A stretch of 64,000 bases of DNA from contig NZ_CP136624.1 of assembly GCF_032917945.1 (NCBI RefSeq), forward strand, positions 4,092,001 to 4,156,000. The letters are read 5' to 3'. Shown in pieces: positions 1 through 8,794 of this stretch; positions within the stretch are counted from its first letter, which is position 1; every line of letters begins with the position of its first letter. Position numbers and translations under genes: made by a program. This DNA comes from Bradyrhizobium sp. sBnM-33 (lineage in GTDB: Bacteria > Pseudomonadota > Alphaproteobacteria > Rhizobiales > Xanthobacteraceae). Below the pieces are notes generated by a model. The model had not been told where the DNA came from, did not search any database, and saw only the letters and a list, made by a program, of their open reading frames with translations.

Positions 1-174
1 CTCGGCTCGGTCGACGGCGGCCACGTGGTCCTGCCCTAGTGCTTCAGCCTTGACGTGGCAGCCCAGTTTGCGGGCCCAAGTCGGCGGCTCAAAGAAGTAT
101 GCCCATCGACCATTCTTTAATGGTTTTCGCCGGCAGTAGCGGGGAACAGTCAATGCTGTGCAACGTGGTTTCAT
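1..174 (-). CDS. Site-specific integrase, N-terminal part (runs off window edge)
   Basis: The reverse strand opens with ATG at 174 and stays open for 58 codons to position 1, so the gene continues beyond the window. The translation contains the stretch NGRWAYFFEPPTWARKLGC followed by VKAEALG and AAVDRAE. I recognise this as the N-terminal signature of a tyrosine-type (phage) integrase family common on alphaproteobacterial islands. Its function would be recombination between attachment sites at the end of an integrative element. The ATG overlaps the TGA of the gene upstream (171-452) in an ATGA tetranucleotide, indicating translational coupling. The catalytic domain is not in view, so whether the integrase is intact cannot be judged. 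Confidence 0.75.
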   Translation of the reverse strand, partial: MKPRCTALTVPRYCRRKPLKNGRWAYFFEPPTWARKLGCHVKAEALGQDHVAAVDRAE

Positions 175-452
175 ACTAGTGAGGCCAAATCCTTTGCTTC
201 CGATCTAACTAGATCCATAGCTTTGGCTGGTCCCATGAGGCTATCGATAACGGCTTTCGACCAAACGGGTTCTCGAGAGCGCCCAGTTCCGTGATAGCCA
301 ATTGGTGGTGGTGCCTCCCCGCGCACCACGGCGCGTGCGAGTTCAGCTGTGTTGCGGTAGTCCAGGTAGGCGGCGGCCATGTCGGCCCGCATGAGTGCAG
401 GCCATATGCCGATGGGTGGATAACGCGCAGGAAGCGCAGAGCGTGGTGACAT
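171..452 (-). CDS. Small protein coupled to the integrase (excisionase-like or helper, unproven)
   Basis: The product has 93 residues from ATG 452; a GTG at 518 would give 115, and neither start has an obvious ribosome binding site. The segment LMRADMAAAYLDYRNTAEL looks like the short helical DNA-binding or AlpA/excisionase-like proteins that often precede this integrase family. I do not see a definitive domain. The stop codon overlaps the integrase start by four bases (ATGA), so the two are probably made from one transcript. A recombination directionality or regulatory role is inferred from this position only. Confidence 0.55.
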   Translation of the reverse strand: MSPRSALPARYPPIGIWPALMRADMAAAYLDYRNTAELARAVVRGEAPPPIGYHGTGRSREPVWSKAVIDSLMGPAKAMDLVRSEAKDLASLV

Positions 453-518
453 GAGCGGTAGTTCGTGCGTATGCGTCAATCGTCGAGATGCAGGACTAAT
501 GGGATCGTCGATTCGCAC

Positions 519-2471
519 GATTTTTGATGAGGCGCTGCCTTAGGCTCAAAAAGCACTGACCTAGATCGTTCAGCTCGCGAATGACCTTTTCGTGCATTGT
601 TTCACGCCTTCGGTCGCTTGACCGTTCGATATGGCAAAGGAGAAGGCTTTAGAAGGGGAGGCAAGATCTGGTGTGGGTATCGGCTGGCATAGAGTGCAAA
701 TTGGCCGAGATGATCCCGATCACAGGAGCGCGCGGGTGCCAGTCGTGTTGGCAGCCCGGATTCGCGCTTTTTCGTAAGATGAGCGCGGAAGAGCTCCGCT
801 TCGGATGAAGACGATCGCAACCATGAGTGGTAGATCGCAACGTGGCGCGGGCGGATAGCGGTGGCCCATTTGCACTGTGCCTATTTACCGCTGGTCGAGA
901 GGCATCGGATTCCAGTAGGTTATCAGCGCTCAATCCGACAAGTCTATCGCCGACGTGACATTAGAGCCGCAATAAGCCTTTCCTTTATCGGAATGATATG
1001 CGTCGCAGCAGATCGCGGTGACAGTTCATACCGAGAATTCCGCTTTGTGCTTGCGAGAGGCTCGGAAATGCTCGCAAGCCTTGCGAGGCGTTTGGTTACA
1101 ATCGAACTCACACTTCGCGTTCAAAAAAGATGTGCTGCTCTCGCGTCCATCCTTGCGGCGCGCTTTCGCTCGGCGCGTTCTTGCAGGTGTAAACAGGAAG
1201 GCTGGATCTGACATTGGGCAATCCGCCCTCAGCCGCTACGGAGCGGAATCTTGCCGCTCACCAGGGGGTTGAATATTCCGAACTGCATTCGCGATGCGGC
1301 ACCCGACGCATTGGGGCGTCGCATCATCAATCGAAGATTCGAGTGCGATACAAGAATATCGATCCAGGTAGCGTCGACTAGCTTACCTATCGGCTGGAAT
1401 CCAGGCTCAGATCGCATCGGTGCATTGGATTTTCAGGAATCGTCCGCGAATTACGTGGCGCGAGAAGAAGCCGATGCTTCTCTCCACGAAATACTGAACG
1501 CCGCGGAATCGGTTGAGAAAGGGAGTTCCGCTCACGGTCGAACTCGAGCGGGCCCTTCTTAACGCGATCATCGTTTGGGGCGCGCGAATCGCCGGTCGAG
1601 CTTCCGTTCGGCCAACAGGAGATTTGTTGCGAATTTCTCATCGCAGAACGACCTGTACGCGTCGTCAAAGCCGAGTACATCGCAATGCGACTGGCTTCCT
1701 AAGTCGGCCTGACCGTTGCCCTGGTAAGCCTTGAGCGCGCAGCGGGAAAGGACGTCCCCTTATTCCGCGTAAAATTGGAAGGAGGCTGGAGCCGGAAACC
1801 CATGGTTTCTGCCCTTACGCTGCTTGAGCTTGATGAACTCATGGCCTGCTATTCCAGTTAGGAACAACCCGCGACCGTCATTCGTGACCATTTCGGGCGC
1901 CAAGGAAGACTCTCAAAGAGCTCTTTGGACGCGTGTTGTTCAACATTCTCCGTGGCGAACACGGATGACCATGCGCGCAATCACGCCACTTTTTTGACGG
2001 TAAGGAACTTTGCTTGACTCCGGCATATGACATTTGTCCGCAAAATCGAACAGTAGAGAAGCAACCCAAACTATGCTGATCATGGGAAAGGAGCGCGCCA
2101 GTCAAATTGCTCTGAGTTGAAAGCGGCGCCCTTATTTCTAATGAACAACGCCGATGCCATCCAACTCGCGGCAGGACAAGCGAAAACGATCAAGCAGCGC
2201 TGGTCCGCCGTATGCGCTGAGCAAAACTCAGCAAGATCGGTAGAAATTTTCTTTGGCAGTGCCAATTGTTGAACCCGTATGCCCTCTTGGAAATGCCGGA
2301 ATGCCGATTGATGTTGTATGTCTTCGATAGATCGCGGAAGGCTGACTTCACGTATTGCTGGCTGGCACATCCGCTGGCCGCTGACCTGGGCTCTCGTGAA
2401 CCGAGCCGCTGACGCGTCTCGGCCGTCCGGCTTCGATCCCTTGCGCGATACGGTGTCGCTCGCCGGAGGCA
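519..2471. other. Decayed 1.95-kb region without a convincing gene
   Basis: No reading frame here shows recognisable domains or the third-position GC bias of the rest of the window. Base composition is visibly less GC-rich than in the catabolic and polysaccharide regions. A 19-codon frame at 1802-1861 preceded by an AAGGAGG-like stretch, and a 43-codon frame starting at 2141, are the only short frames that caught my eye; neither is recognisable. The region lies between an integrase and a conjugation-gene remnant and probably represents eroded mobile-element DNA. Confidence 0.6.
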
Positions 2472-2483
2472 CTCACGGCGCAA

Positions 2484-2957
2484 GTGACAGAAAACGTCTT
2501 CGATACTCGGACGGGGCGAGCTCGGCTGGTTCCGCAGGGCGCGCGACTGATCGGCAGCTACGACAGCCAGGTCGCGTTTGGACATTCGCGCGTGCTCCTA
2601 GTCTGGACCCGGCTCGTCATGCCTAATGGGCGCTCCATCGTGCTCGAGCGCCAACGGGGCGCTGACACCGCAGGCAATGCCGGTCTTGAGGATCAGGTCG
2701 ACAACCATTGGTTTGAGCTATTCAAGGCCGCCACGCTTTCGACGTTGCTTGGCGTCGGAGCCGAACTGGGCGCCAGTGAAAACGACAGCGACATCATCCG
2801 GGCGCTGCGCCGTGGGGCAGGGGATTCCCTCAATCAAACCGGTCAGCAGGTGGTACGCCGCAATCTCAACATCCAGCCGACGCTGACCATCCGTCCGGGA
2901 TTTCCGGTCAGGGTGATTGTCAACCGCGATCTTATACTCGAGCCTTATCGAGAATGA
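2484..2957 (+). pseudogene. trbI: trbI remnant: C-terminal part of conjugal transfer protein TrbI (VirB10-like)
   Basis: The 157-residue translation contains ENVFDTRTGR, LVPQGARLIGSYDS, RVLLVWTRLVMPNGRSI and a terminal segment ending TLTIRPGFPVRVIVNRD, which is the conserved C-terminal beta-barrel region of TrbI/VirB10. Intact TrbI is roughly 400 residues with a transmembrane anchor and a proline-rich linker. Here homology begins only about 10 residues before the GTG at 2484, and the upstream bases no longer encode the family sequence. The protein normally bridges inner and outer membranes in a conjugative type IV secretion system. No other trb gene is present, so this is the trailing end of a deleted transfer operon. 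Confidence 0.8.
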
Positions 2958-2960
2958 GAA

Positions 2961-3203
2961 ATGGCGAAGCTCAAACTTGGTACCATCGAGAACGACAGAG
3001 CGGTCAAGGTCACACACGAACTGCCAGCAAGTGTTCACCGCGATCTCGTCGCTTATGCCGAAATCCTCGCACGCGAAACCGCTCAGCCGATCAACGATCC
3101 CGTCAAGCTGATCGCGCCCATGTTGGCGCGGTTCATGGCAACGGACAGAAGTTTCTTGAAGGCCCGACGGGCGCGTCATCTTTCTAGGCGAGGTGAGGGG
3201 TAG
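2961..3203 (+). CDS. DUF2274 family protein, companion of trbI
   Basis: This 80-residue protein begins MAKLKLGTIENDRAVKVTHE and contains ELPASVHRDLVAYAEILARET and KLIAPMLARFMATDR, the profile of DUF2274 proteins. These typically follow trbI at the end of Trb-type conjugation operons in Proteobacteria. It starts three bases after the trbI stop. The final residues (RHLSRRGEG) overlap, on the other strand, the last codons of the LysR gene, so the element boundary probably lies near 3170-3200. Its molecular function is unknown, and without the rest of the trb operon it is probably non-functional. Confidence 0.75.
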   Translation: MAKLKLGTIENDRAVKVTHELPASVHRDLVAYAEILARETAQPINDPVKLIAPMLARFMATDRSFLKARRARHLSRRGEG

Positions 3204-4129
3204 CGCTCGGAGAGCATCTTCAGGAAAGTAATCAGGGCCGGGTTCTCATTGTCAGCTCTCCAATAGGCCGAATAGTCGAACCGGCTTGGACTTGTGCCAT
3301 CGCGCAGCTCACGATAGATCAATCCGGCAACATCGGCAACGATGTCGGATTCGAGCACCAGGCTGATGCCGACCTTCATGCTGATCAAGCACTTGATGGT
3401 ACCGCGACTTACGTCGTGATACTCGATCTTGGGACGATCCTCAGGTAAGATAAGCTTGGAAACCAGCACATCTTCAAATTCCCGTCCCGGTTCGCAATGG
3501 CTTAGCAACACTGTTTCGCCGCGCAGGTCAGTCCAGTGGATAATCTCGCGCGCAGCGAGCGGATGGTCCTGGGGTAAGGCAACTAGAACACGCTCGTTCC
3601 ACAAGCCCATGGTGTTGCTGTCCAACAACGGCAGACTTCCCGTAACGATTAGGATATCAAGCACGCCATTGCGCAGCCCCATTGCAAGGTGCGCTCGAGA
3701 TCTCTCAATGGTTGCAAGTTCAATCCGCGGCGATCGTTGTCTGAACTCGACCAAAGAAGCCTGCAGATTTCCTGCCGAAAGTGACGTACAGAAGCCGACT
3801 GCCAGCCGACCGGTCTCGCCGTTGCGAACAGACTTAGCCGTAGCTATGAGTGTGTCAAATTCTTCAAGAATCGCTTTTGCCAGGCGAAGAACGCTGCGGC
3901 CAGCTGGCGTTGGATTTACGCCTCCGCTGGAGCGCTCGAATATTGGAAAGCCGAGGCCATACTCAATCTGCCGAATTGATCGGCTGAGGGTCGATTGTTG
4001 CAAGCTCAGCAACTCCGCGGCTTTCCGAAAGCTGCCACAGCTGGCCGCAGTTGCGGCCAATCGTAGGTGCTTTAGCTCGAGAGCTTTGTTCGTGTGCAGA
4101 ACATGACTTGTTCGCTGGGAGTTGCTCAT
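3176..4129 (-). CDS. LysR-family transcriptional regulator
   Basis: The product has 317 residues, the usual LTTR length. The N-terminal winged helix-turn-helix at about residues 18-77 includes KHLRLAATAASCGSFRKAAE and LSLQQSTLSRSIRQIE, followed by a periplasmic-binding-protein-like effector domain. The gene lies downstream of the Bug-type binding protein, hydrolase and transporter genes on the same strand, after a 114-bp gap, so it may be a last member of the catabolic operon or have its own promoter. Its 3' end overlaps the convergent DUF2274 frame by 28 bp. The effector is unknown; regulation of the adjacent catabolic genes is inferred from position. Confidence 0.88.
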   Translation of the reverse strand: MSNSQRTSHVLHTNKALELKHLRLAATAASCGSFRKAAELLSLQQSTLSRSIRQIEYGLGFPIFERSSGGVNPTPAGRSVLRLAKAILEEFDTLIATAKSVRNGETGRLAVGFCTSLSAGNLQASLVEFRQRSPRIELATIERSRAHLAMGLRNGVLDILIVTGSLPLLDSNTMGLWNERVLVALPQDHPLAAREIIHWTDLRGETVLLSHCEPGREFEDVLVSKLILPEDRPKIEYHDVSRGTIKCLISMKVGISLVLESDIVADVAGLIYRELRDGTSPSRFDYSAYWRADNENPALITFLKMLSERYPSPRLER

Positions 4130-4243
4130 TTGCGATCTAGGCGGGTAACTATGCGCCGACGAAATTTCTCAAGATCTTCTCGCGACCCATTAGCGTTACC
4201 GAATTGGATACTGAGCGATGGTCTCGCTGCCGGGCGGCAAGGC

Positions 4244-5224
4244 TCACTCGAGCTTGAGGTTGTTTTTTCTAATCACTTGAGTCCACCATGGCGTTTCCTG
4301 CGCCATGAAAGCACCCAACACTTCCGGCGTACTTCCGACAGCGACAGATCCTCCGCTTTCGATCTGCTGCCTTATTGCCGGCAAGTTCACCGTCCGCGTG
4401 ACCTCTTGCTGCAGCTTTCGGATGATAGGGTCCGGAGTTCCCGCAGGAGAAAAGAGCCCAAGCCAAATCATTGCGTCGAAGCCTTCAAAACCAAGTTCAG
4501 CAAGCGTGGGGAGATCCGGCACGATTGGAGACCGTTCTGCGCCCGTCACGGCGAGCGCACGCAGCTGTCCAGTATCGACAAGGGGTTTCGATGATCCGAT
4601 ACTGTCGAACATGTAATGAATGTCGCCGGAGAGCAGGCCTTGTTTCATGTCCTGCACTCCTCTGTATGGAATGTGAACCGTTTGAATTCCGGCCTGCGCG
4701 TTGAAGGATTCCGCAACCAGGTGCGTCCCGCTGCCTACTCCAAAGGTTGCGAAATTCAACTTTCCTGGCTCGGATTTTGCGAGCGCTATCAGTTCGCCAA
4801 CAGTTTTGACTGGCAGCTTGCTGTTCACCACCATGTAAAAGGGATACTTCAAAACCATACTGACTGGTGCGAAATCCTTTTGTCCGTCGAACGGCCTGGG
4901 ATCGCGCAGCAGCGGTCCAATGACCTGCCCGCTGTTTGATGTAAACAGGAGCGTATGTCCGTCGGGCGCTGCGCGGGCGACCGCCTTCGTTCCCAGGACA
5001 CCAGTCGCACCCGGCTGATTGTCCACGATCACCGGTTGGTTCCATGCTTTCTGGAACTTGTCCGCGATGATGCGCGCATAAGCGTCGGTTGGCCCACCCG
5101 CGGGAAACGGCACAATGATGCGGATTAGTCGAGACGGGTAGTTCGACCCATCATCCGCAGTCGCCGGCGACAGTAAATGGCCGATCGCTGCTGCCGCAAG
5201 CCAAGCACACATCGCCGGTCTCAT
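4244..5224 (-). CDS. Bug/TctC-type tripartite tricarboxylate transporter binding protein
   Basis: The protein has 326 residues, with a Sec signal peptide ending near ATADD, then YPSRLIRIIVPFPAGGPTD, the conserved Bug N-terminal substrate-grasping loop. NQPGATGVLGTKAVARA and the late segment LPTLAELGFEGFDAMIWLGL are further family hallmarks. It would bind a small carboxylate or aromatic acid in the periplasm. No TctA/TctB membrane genes adjoin it, as is common for orphan Bug proteins, which may use a distant TTT system or act in sensing. The start is supported by an AGGAGTGAGG sequence just upstream. It follows the M24 hydrolase gene by 89 bp. Confidence 0.9.
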   Translation of the reverse strand: MRPAMCAWLAAAAIGHLLSPATADDGSNYPSRLIRIIVPFPAGGPTDAYARIIADKFQKAWNQPVIVDNQPGATGVLGTKAVARAAPDGHTLLFTSNSGQVIGPLLRDPRPFDGQKDFAPVSMVLKYPFYMVVNSKLPVKTVGELIALAKSEPGKLNFATFGVGSGTHLVAESFNAQAGIQTVHIPYRGVQDMKQGLLSGDIHYMFDSIGSSKPLVDTGQLRALAVTGAERSPIVPDLPTLAELGFEGFDAMIWLGLFSPAGTPDPIIRKLQQEVTRTVNLPAIRQQIESGGSVAVGSTPEVLGAFMAQETPWWTQVIRKNNLKLE

Positions 5225-5313
5225 GTTTCCTCACTCCTAAGAATGCTCGCGCCAGCGCTTCGTCAGGGGCGCCGGCACACCCTTTTCGTGGAAAGTACCT
5301 TGAGTGTGGAGTC

Positions 5314-6507
5314 TCAGCGCCTATCAGTTGCCGAGCCGCCAACATTCCAGCCACGGCCGCCCTCACCGAATATCTCGTATCCGGTCTTCGTCACGGCTAA
5401 GGTGTCTTCCAGCTTGATAAAACCCCGCCTTGGATGCTTCATCGCCGTTTCAACCGATATCACCATGCCTGTTTCGAGAGGGCGCCTCGCGTCCGGATCG
5501 TCGTAGGGGACGGGTCCCGTAGCCGTCAGTCGGGGTGCCTCATGACTGACAAGACCTATTCCATGTGCGAGAAACTCGATGATCTCTCGCTGCCCCGACC
5601 GCTGGAGGCTCCGTTCCGCGGCGGCGTAGATCTCACCACCCATCACTCCGGGTCTTATCGAAGCAAATACAGCGCGTTGTATTGCTTCGATCTCAGAGAG
5701 CAGGTCATTCAACTCGTTGTCTGGCTGCCCCAAAAGTGCCATCCGCGCCACGTCCCCGATGTAGCCTTGAAAATTGCCACCGGAATCGAGCGACAGCACG
5801 TCACCTTCTTGCCAGCGCGCATCCGACGGTGCCCGGTTGTGATTTGCTCCGCAAGCAATGAGACAGTATTCGAACGTTAGTCCGCGTTTCACCTCTGCGA
5901 TTCGAAGCGCTTCTGCCATTGCCGCCTTCGCGCTGCCCGGTCCGTGATGTGCAATCACCTCCAGCATGGCTTCGATCACCATCTCCGAGGCGGTGCGCAG
6001 CTTGGCGAGTTCTGCCGGCGCTTTGACCGCGCGCAAACGTTCCAGCACGTAGATCGCATCCTTGATTTCAGTACCCGGGAAGGCATCCTTCAGCGTGATA
6101 CCGGCGTCCAACGGTAGAAATGCAAGTTCAACCCCGATTCGTTTGATCGTTAGGCCGCTCTTCCGGATGGCGTTTATGGCCAGCGCGATTGCATCTGTGG
6201 AGCCACTCGCGTCCGTGGAAACGTTGGCCACCCAAAGCGGCGACACCTCTCGCTGGTGCGCCTCAAGCCAATGCCCGATGAAGGCTGTCTGTTCAGGCGC
6301 ACCTTTGAAACAGACCACTACGGGTAAATACCTGCTGACTCCAAGTGCATCCATATAGTCAAAAAAGATCGCCCGCTCCGCGCCAAGAAGGTACTGTACA
6401 TTGTGTTTGGAAGTAGCCAGAACAACATCCATGCCGGCCTCCTCCATCAACCGGTCGAGCTTGTTAGCGTCAAACGGTGCCGCTGGACTCACCGCAATGT
6501 CATGCAT
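5314..6507 (-). CDS. M24 family metallopeptidase / creatinase-fold hydrolase
   Basis: I chose ATG 6507 (MHDIAVSPAAP), which has AAAGGA upstream and overlaps the stop of the MFS gene by 8 bp, giving 397 residues. The C-terminal pita-bread domain carries the expected five metal ligands: Asp in LSLDSGG, Asp in GYIGDVAR, His in FLAHGIGL, Glu in SVETAMKH and Glu in IKLEDTLAV. An N-terminal creatinase-type domain precedes it (NVQYLLGAERA). Members are Xaa-Pro dipeptidases, creatinases or related amide hydrolases. Location in an operon with an aromatic-type monooxygenase suggests a catabolic amide or C-N hydrolase rather than a housekeeping peptidase; that is inference. Confidence 0.88.
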   Translation of the reverse strand: MHDIAVSPAAPFDANKLDRLMEEAGMDVVLATSKHNVQYLLGAERAIFFDYMDALGVSRYLPVVVCFKGAPEQTAFIGHWLEAHQREVSPLWVANVSTDASGSTDAIALAINAIRKSGLTIKRIGVELAFLPLDAGITLKDAFPGTEIKDAIYVLERLRAVKAPAELAKLRTASEMVIEAMLEVIAHHGPGSAKAAMAEALRIAEVKRGLTFEYCLIACGANHNRAPSDARWQEGDVLSLDSGGNFQGYIGDVARMALLGQPDNELNDLLSEIEAIQRAVFASIRPGVMGGEIYAAAERSLQRSGQREIIEFLAHGIGLVSHEAPRLTATGPVPYDDPDARRPLETGMVISVETAMKHPRRGFIKLEDTLAVTKTGYEIFGEGGRGWNVGGSATDRR

Positions 6508-7966
6508 GACGAATTTCCTTTGTCGGGAGCGCCTTGCTTGCATGCTCTGGGATCTCTAATACATTCGGGGATGGCAAGGTCTCATCGGCACTCTCCAGTG
6601 CCAGTGGCTTTCCATGCGTTTCGACTCCGAGCAGGCTGAAGGCCAGCCCAATGGCGAGACCGCAGGCCGCGAGAAACAGAAACGCCGGCGTCACGGCATC
6701 GAGCGTCGCCTTGGGCGTGATCAGGTTCGACGCGCCCGCAATCAGGGCCAAGCAGAGCGGCCCGGCGATCTTGCCAATGCCATTGGCGGCCTGAGCAAGG
6801 CCGACGCCCCGCCCACTCAACCGCACCGGAAAGATCTCGGCGGAGTAAGGGGCGATATTGGAAAATCCGCCGTCAAAGAACAGCGCGGCCGGAATCAGCA
6901 GCACCACGAAGGCCGGATAGCCCAGAATGGTCCGGTCGAAGAATACGGCAGCCGCTCCCAACGAGAGCGCAACGCCGTAGCCCATGATCTCCCCGCATCG
7001 GCGCCGCCCGAGCCATTGCGGCAAGAACGAGAACGCCGTTCGGCCGAGCATGCCGGTCAGACTTACATACACAAAGAGATGGGCAGCTTCATGCGGTGAG
7101 ACACCCATCAAAAGCGCAACGATGGTCGGTCCCCACAGGAATACGCCGTAATTCGCGGTGCTCGCGCCAAACCAAACGATGACTGTGAGCCAAAAGAGCT
7201 TTGGCCGGACCAGCAACTCGGAAAAGCTTGAGCCGGATGCCGGAGCAGTCGTTACGGTCGCCTCCGCCGGCTGCGGCAGCAGTTTCGGCGATACGCCCAG
7301 CGCCCGACCAACAATGCGGCGAGCTTCGGCATGTTTGCCGCGCGAGATTAACCAGCGCACCGACTCCGGCGTAATCAATAGCATCAAGAGCGCCGGCACG
7401 AGCGGCACGAACCCGAGCGCGGCGAGGCCACGCCAGCCGATCTCGTGCAACAACGTTGCCGCGATGAGCGAAGCCGCAAGCACACCGAGAGAGACCGGGA
7501 TCACCGTGGCGCTAGGAATGATGGTCCGGTGACGGGTCGGCGTGTATTCGACGATCAGGGGAACACCGACTGCGGCGGCGGCGCCGACGCCAAACCCGAC
7601 GGCAAATCGAAGTGCTGAAAATAGCACCCACGCCCCGTCAGGAATCAATGAGATGGATCCAGCGCTGAGCGAACACAGCGCGACGCCGGCCACCAGCAAC
7701 GTCTTACGCCCGAACCGATCAGCCAATGCGCCCCAGGCTAGAGCGCCTATGATTGCGCCAACGCCCGCACTTAGCAGCATGACCGAGGTCTGGCCAAAGG
7801 TGAGGAGCCATTGCGGCGCAAGTACCGCCACCAGGAAACCAACGATGAAGAAATCGAAGAAATCGAACATGCTGGTGGTCACGGCCAGCGCAATACTGGT
7901 CCAATAACGGGCATCAAGCGGCGCTTTGTCATAGAGTTCGAGTAGGTCGTCCCCTTCGGTCGCCAT
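6500..7966 (-). CDS. MFS transporter (aromatic acid/H+ symporter type)
   Basis: The start at ATG 7966 has GGAGGGATAACGATC directly upstream and gives 488 residues; an earlier in-frame ATG at 8035 lacks such support. About 12 hydrophobic segments are visible. The loop after TM2 reads GALADRFGRKTLL, the MFS signature, and the segment DFFDFFIVGFLVAVL in TM1 resembles the acidic TM1 motif of the AAHS/sugar-porter-like families. A soluble loop with PESVRWLISRGKHAEARRI resembles metabolite:H+ symporters. It probably imports the substrate of the neighbouring monooxygenase. The gene overlaps the hydrolase downstream, implying coupled expression. Confidence 0.9.
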   Translation of the reverse strand: MATEGDDLLELYDKAPLDARYWTSIALAVTTSMFDFFDFFIVGFLVAVLAPQWLLTFGQTSVMLLSAGVGAIIGALAWGALADRFGRKTLLVAGVALCSLSAGSISLIPDGAWVLFSALRFAVGFGVGAAAAVGVPLIVEYTPTRHRTIIPSATVIPVSLGVLAASLIAATLLHEIGWRGLAALGFVPLVPALLMLLITPESVRWLISRGKHAEARRIVGRALGVSPKLLPQPAEATVTTAPASGSSFSELLVRPKLFWLTVIVWFGASTANYGVFLWGPTIVALLMGVSPHEAAHLFVYVSLTGMLGRTAFSFLPQWLGRRRCGEIMGYGVALSLGAAAVFFDRTILGYPAFVVLLIPAALFFDGGFSNIAPYSAEIFPVRLSGRGVGLAQAANGIGKIAGPLCLALIAGASNLITPKATLDAVTPAFLFLAACGLAIGLAFSLLGVETHGKPLALESADETLPSPNVLEIPEHASKALPTKEIRHA

Positions 7967-7997
7967 GATCGTTATCCCTCCTTGATCTTGCCGTTGG

Positions 7998-8792
7998 TTA
8001 ATCGGCTCGGCTTGTTTGTGCCTGCAGGAACGCAAGTACCTTGTGGGCGACAGCGACGGGGTCCTGAACGGTGCCTACGTGACCGACGCCGGTAATCGTA
8101 GCGGTTTGTGCATCTGCGATCTCATGAGCGAGTGACAGCGTGTGAGCGGGTGGGATGAGCCGATCCTCGCTGCCCGCCACCACTAGGGTAGGCGCCGTGA
8201 TCGCTCCGAGATCAACCTCGACGGGCCGCGCAAGGATTGCCGCGCGACGCTGCTTTTGCTGAGCATCGCGTTTGTTTGCAGTGAAGATCCCGAGGACCTG
8301 CGGGTGGGCCGTAATGTAATCGCGCGGAAACAAATATTCGGCGAACTCGCGCGCTGACTCTGGCAGCCGGGTTCGCAGCGCCACGAAATCGGGAAGGCCG
8401 CCGGGATTGATTGATAACAGGGGCACGCCAGCACGGAAGGTGCTTGACAGAACCAGGTGATCGATGCGCCCCGGATGACGGGTCGCTAAAACCTGGGCGA
8501 TAGCACCGCCGAGCGAAGTGCCGAACACACGGGCACGCTGATAGCCGAGCGCTGCGATCAAGGCTGCCGCATCGTTAGCCAGTTCGTAAAGACCATACGG
8601 AGATGGCGGATTACGGGTTGCGCCGGAATCGCGCTGATCGTACGCGATCACCGTAAAATGCGACGCAAGCCGTCCGCCGAACGCATCGAACATCGAATGG
8701 TCGGCTTCCGCGCCATGCAAGAGAAGTAGCGGCGGCCCCTTCCCAGTACTTTTGAAGAAAATCGATGTGCCGTTGGCTTCGATCTGGGGCAT
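7998..8792 (-). CDS. Alpha/beta hydrolase
   Basis: I place the start at ATG 8792 (MPQIEANGTS), two bases after the monooxygenase stop, giving 264 residues. The oxyanion strand LLLLHGAE, the nucleophile elbow GTSLGG (Ser93), the late Asp in GSEDRLIPP and the His in GVGHVGT form a complete catalytic triad. The cap segment is short and helical. In aromatic degradation operons such enzymes cleave C-C bonds of ring-fission products or hydrolyse enol-lactones (PcaD/MhpC-like). Its tight linkage to the ring hydroxylase supports this, but no ring-cleavage dioxygenase is in the window, so the exact substrate is open. Confidence 0.88.
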   Translation of the reverse strand: MPQIEANGTSIFFKSTGKGPPLLLLHGAEADHSMFDAFGGRLASHFTVIAYDQRDSGATRNPPSPYGLYELANDAAALIAALGYQRARVFGTSLGGAIAQVLATRHPGRIDHLVLSSTFRAGVPLLSINPGGLPDFVALRTRLPESAREFAEYLFPRDYITAHPQVLGIFTANKRDAQQKQRRAAILARPVEVDLGAITAPTLVVAGSEDRLIPPAHTLSLAHEIADAQTATITGVGHVGTVQDPVAVAHKVLAFLQAQTSRAD

Positions 8793-8794
8793 GG

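Noticed and set aside
861..1211. A 116-codon forward frame in the decayed left region
   Set aside because: No domain, no ribosome binding site, and irregular composition.
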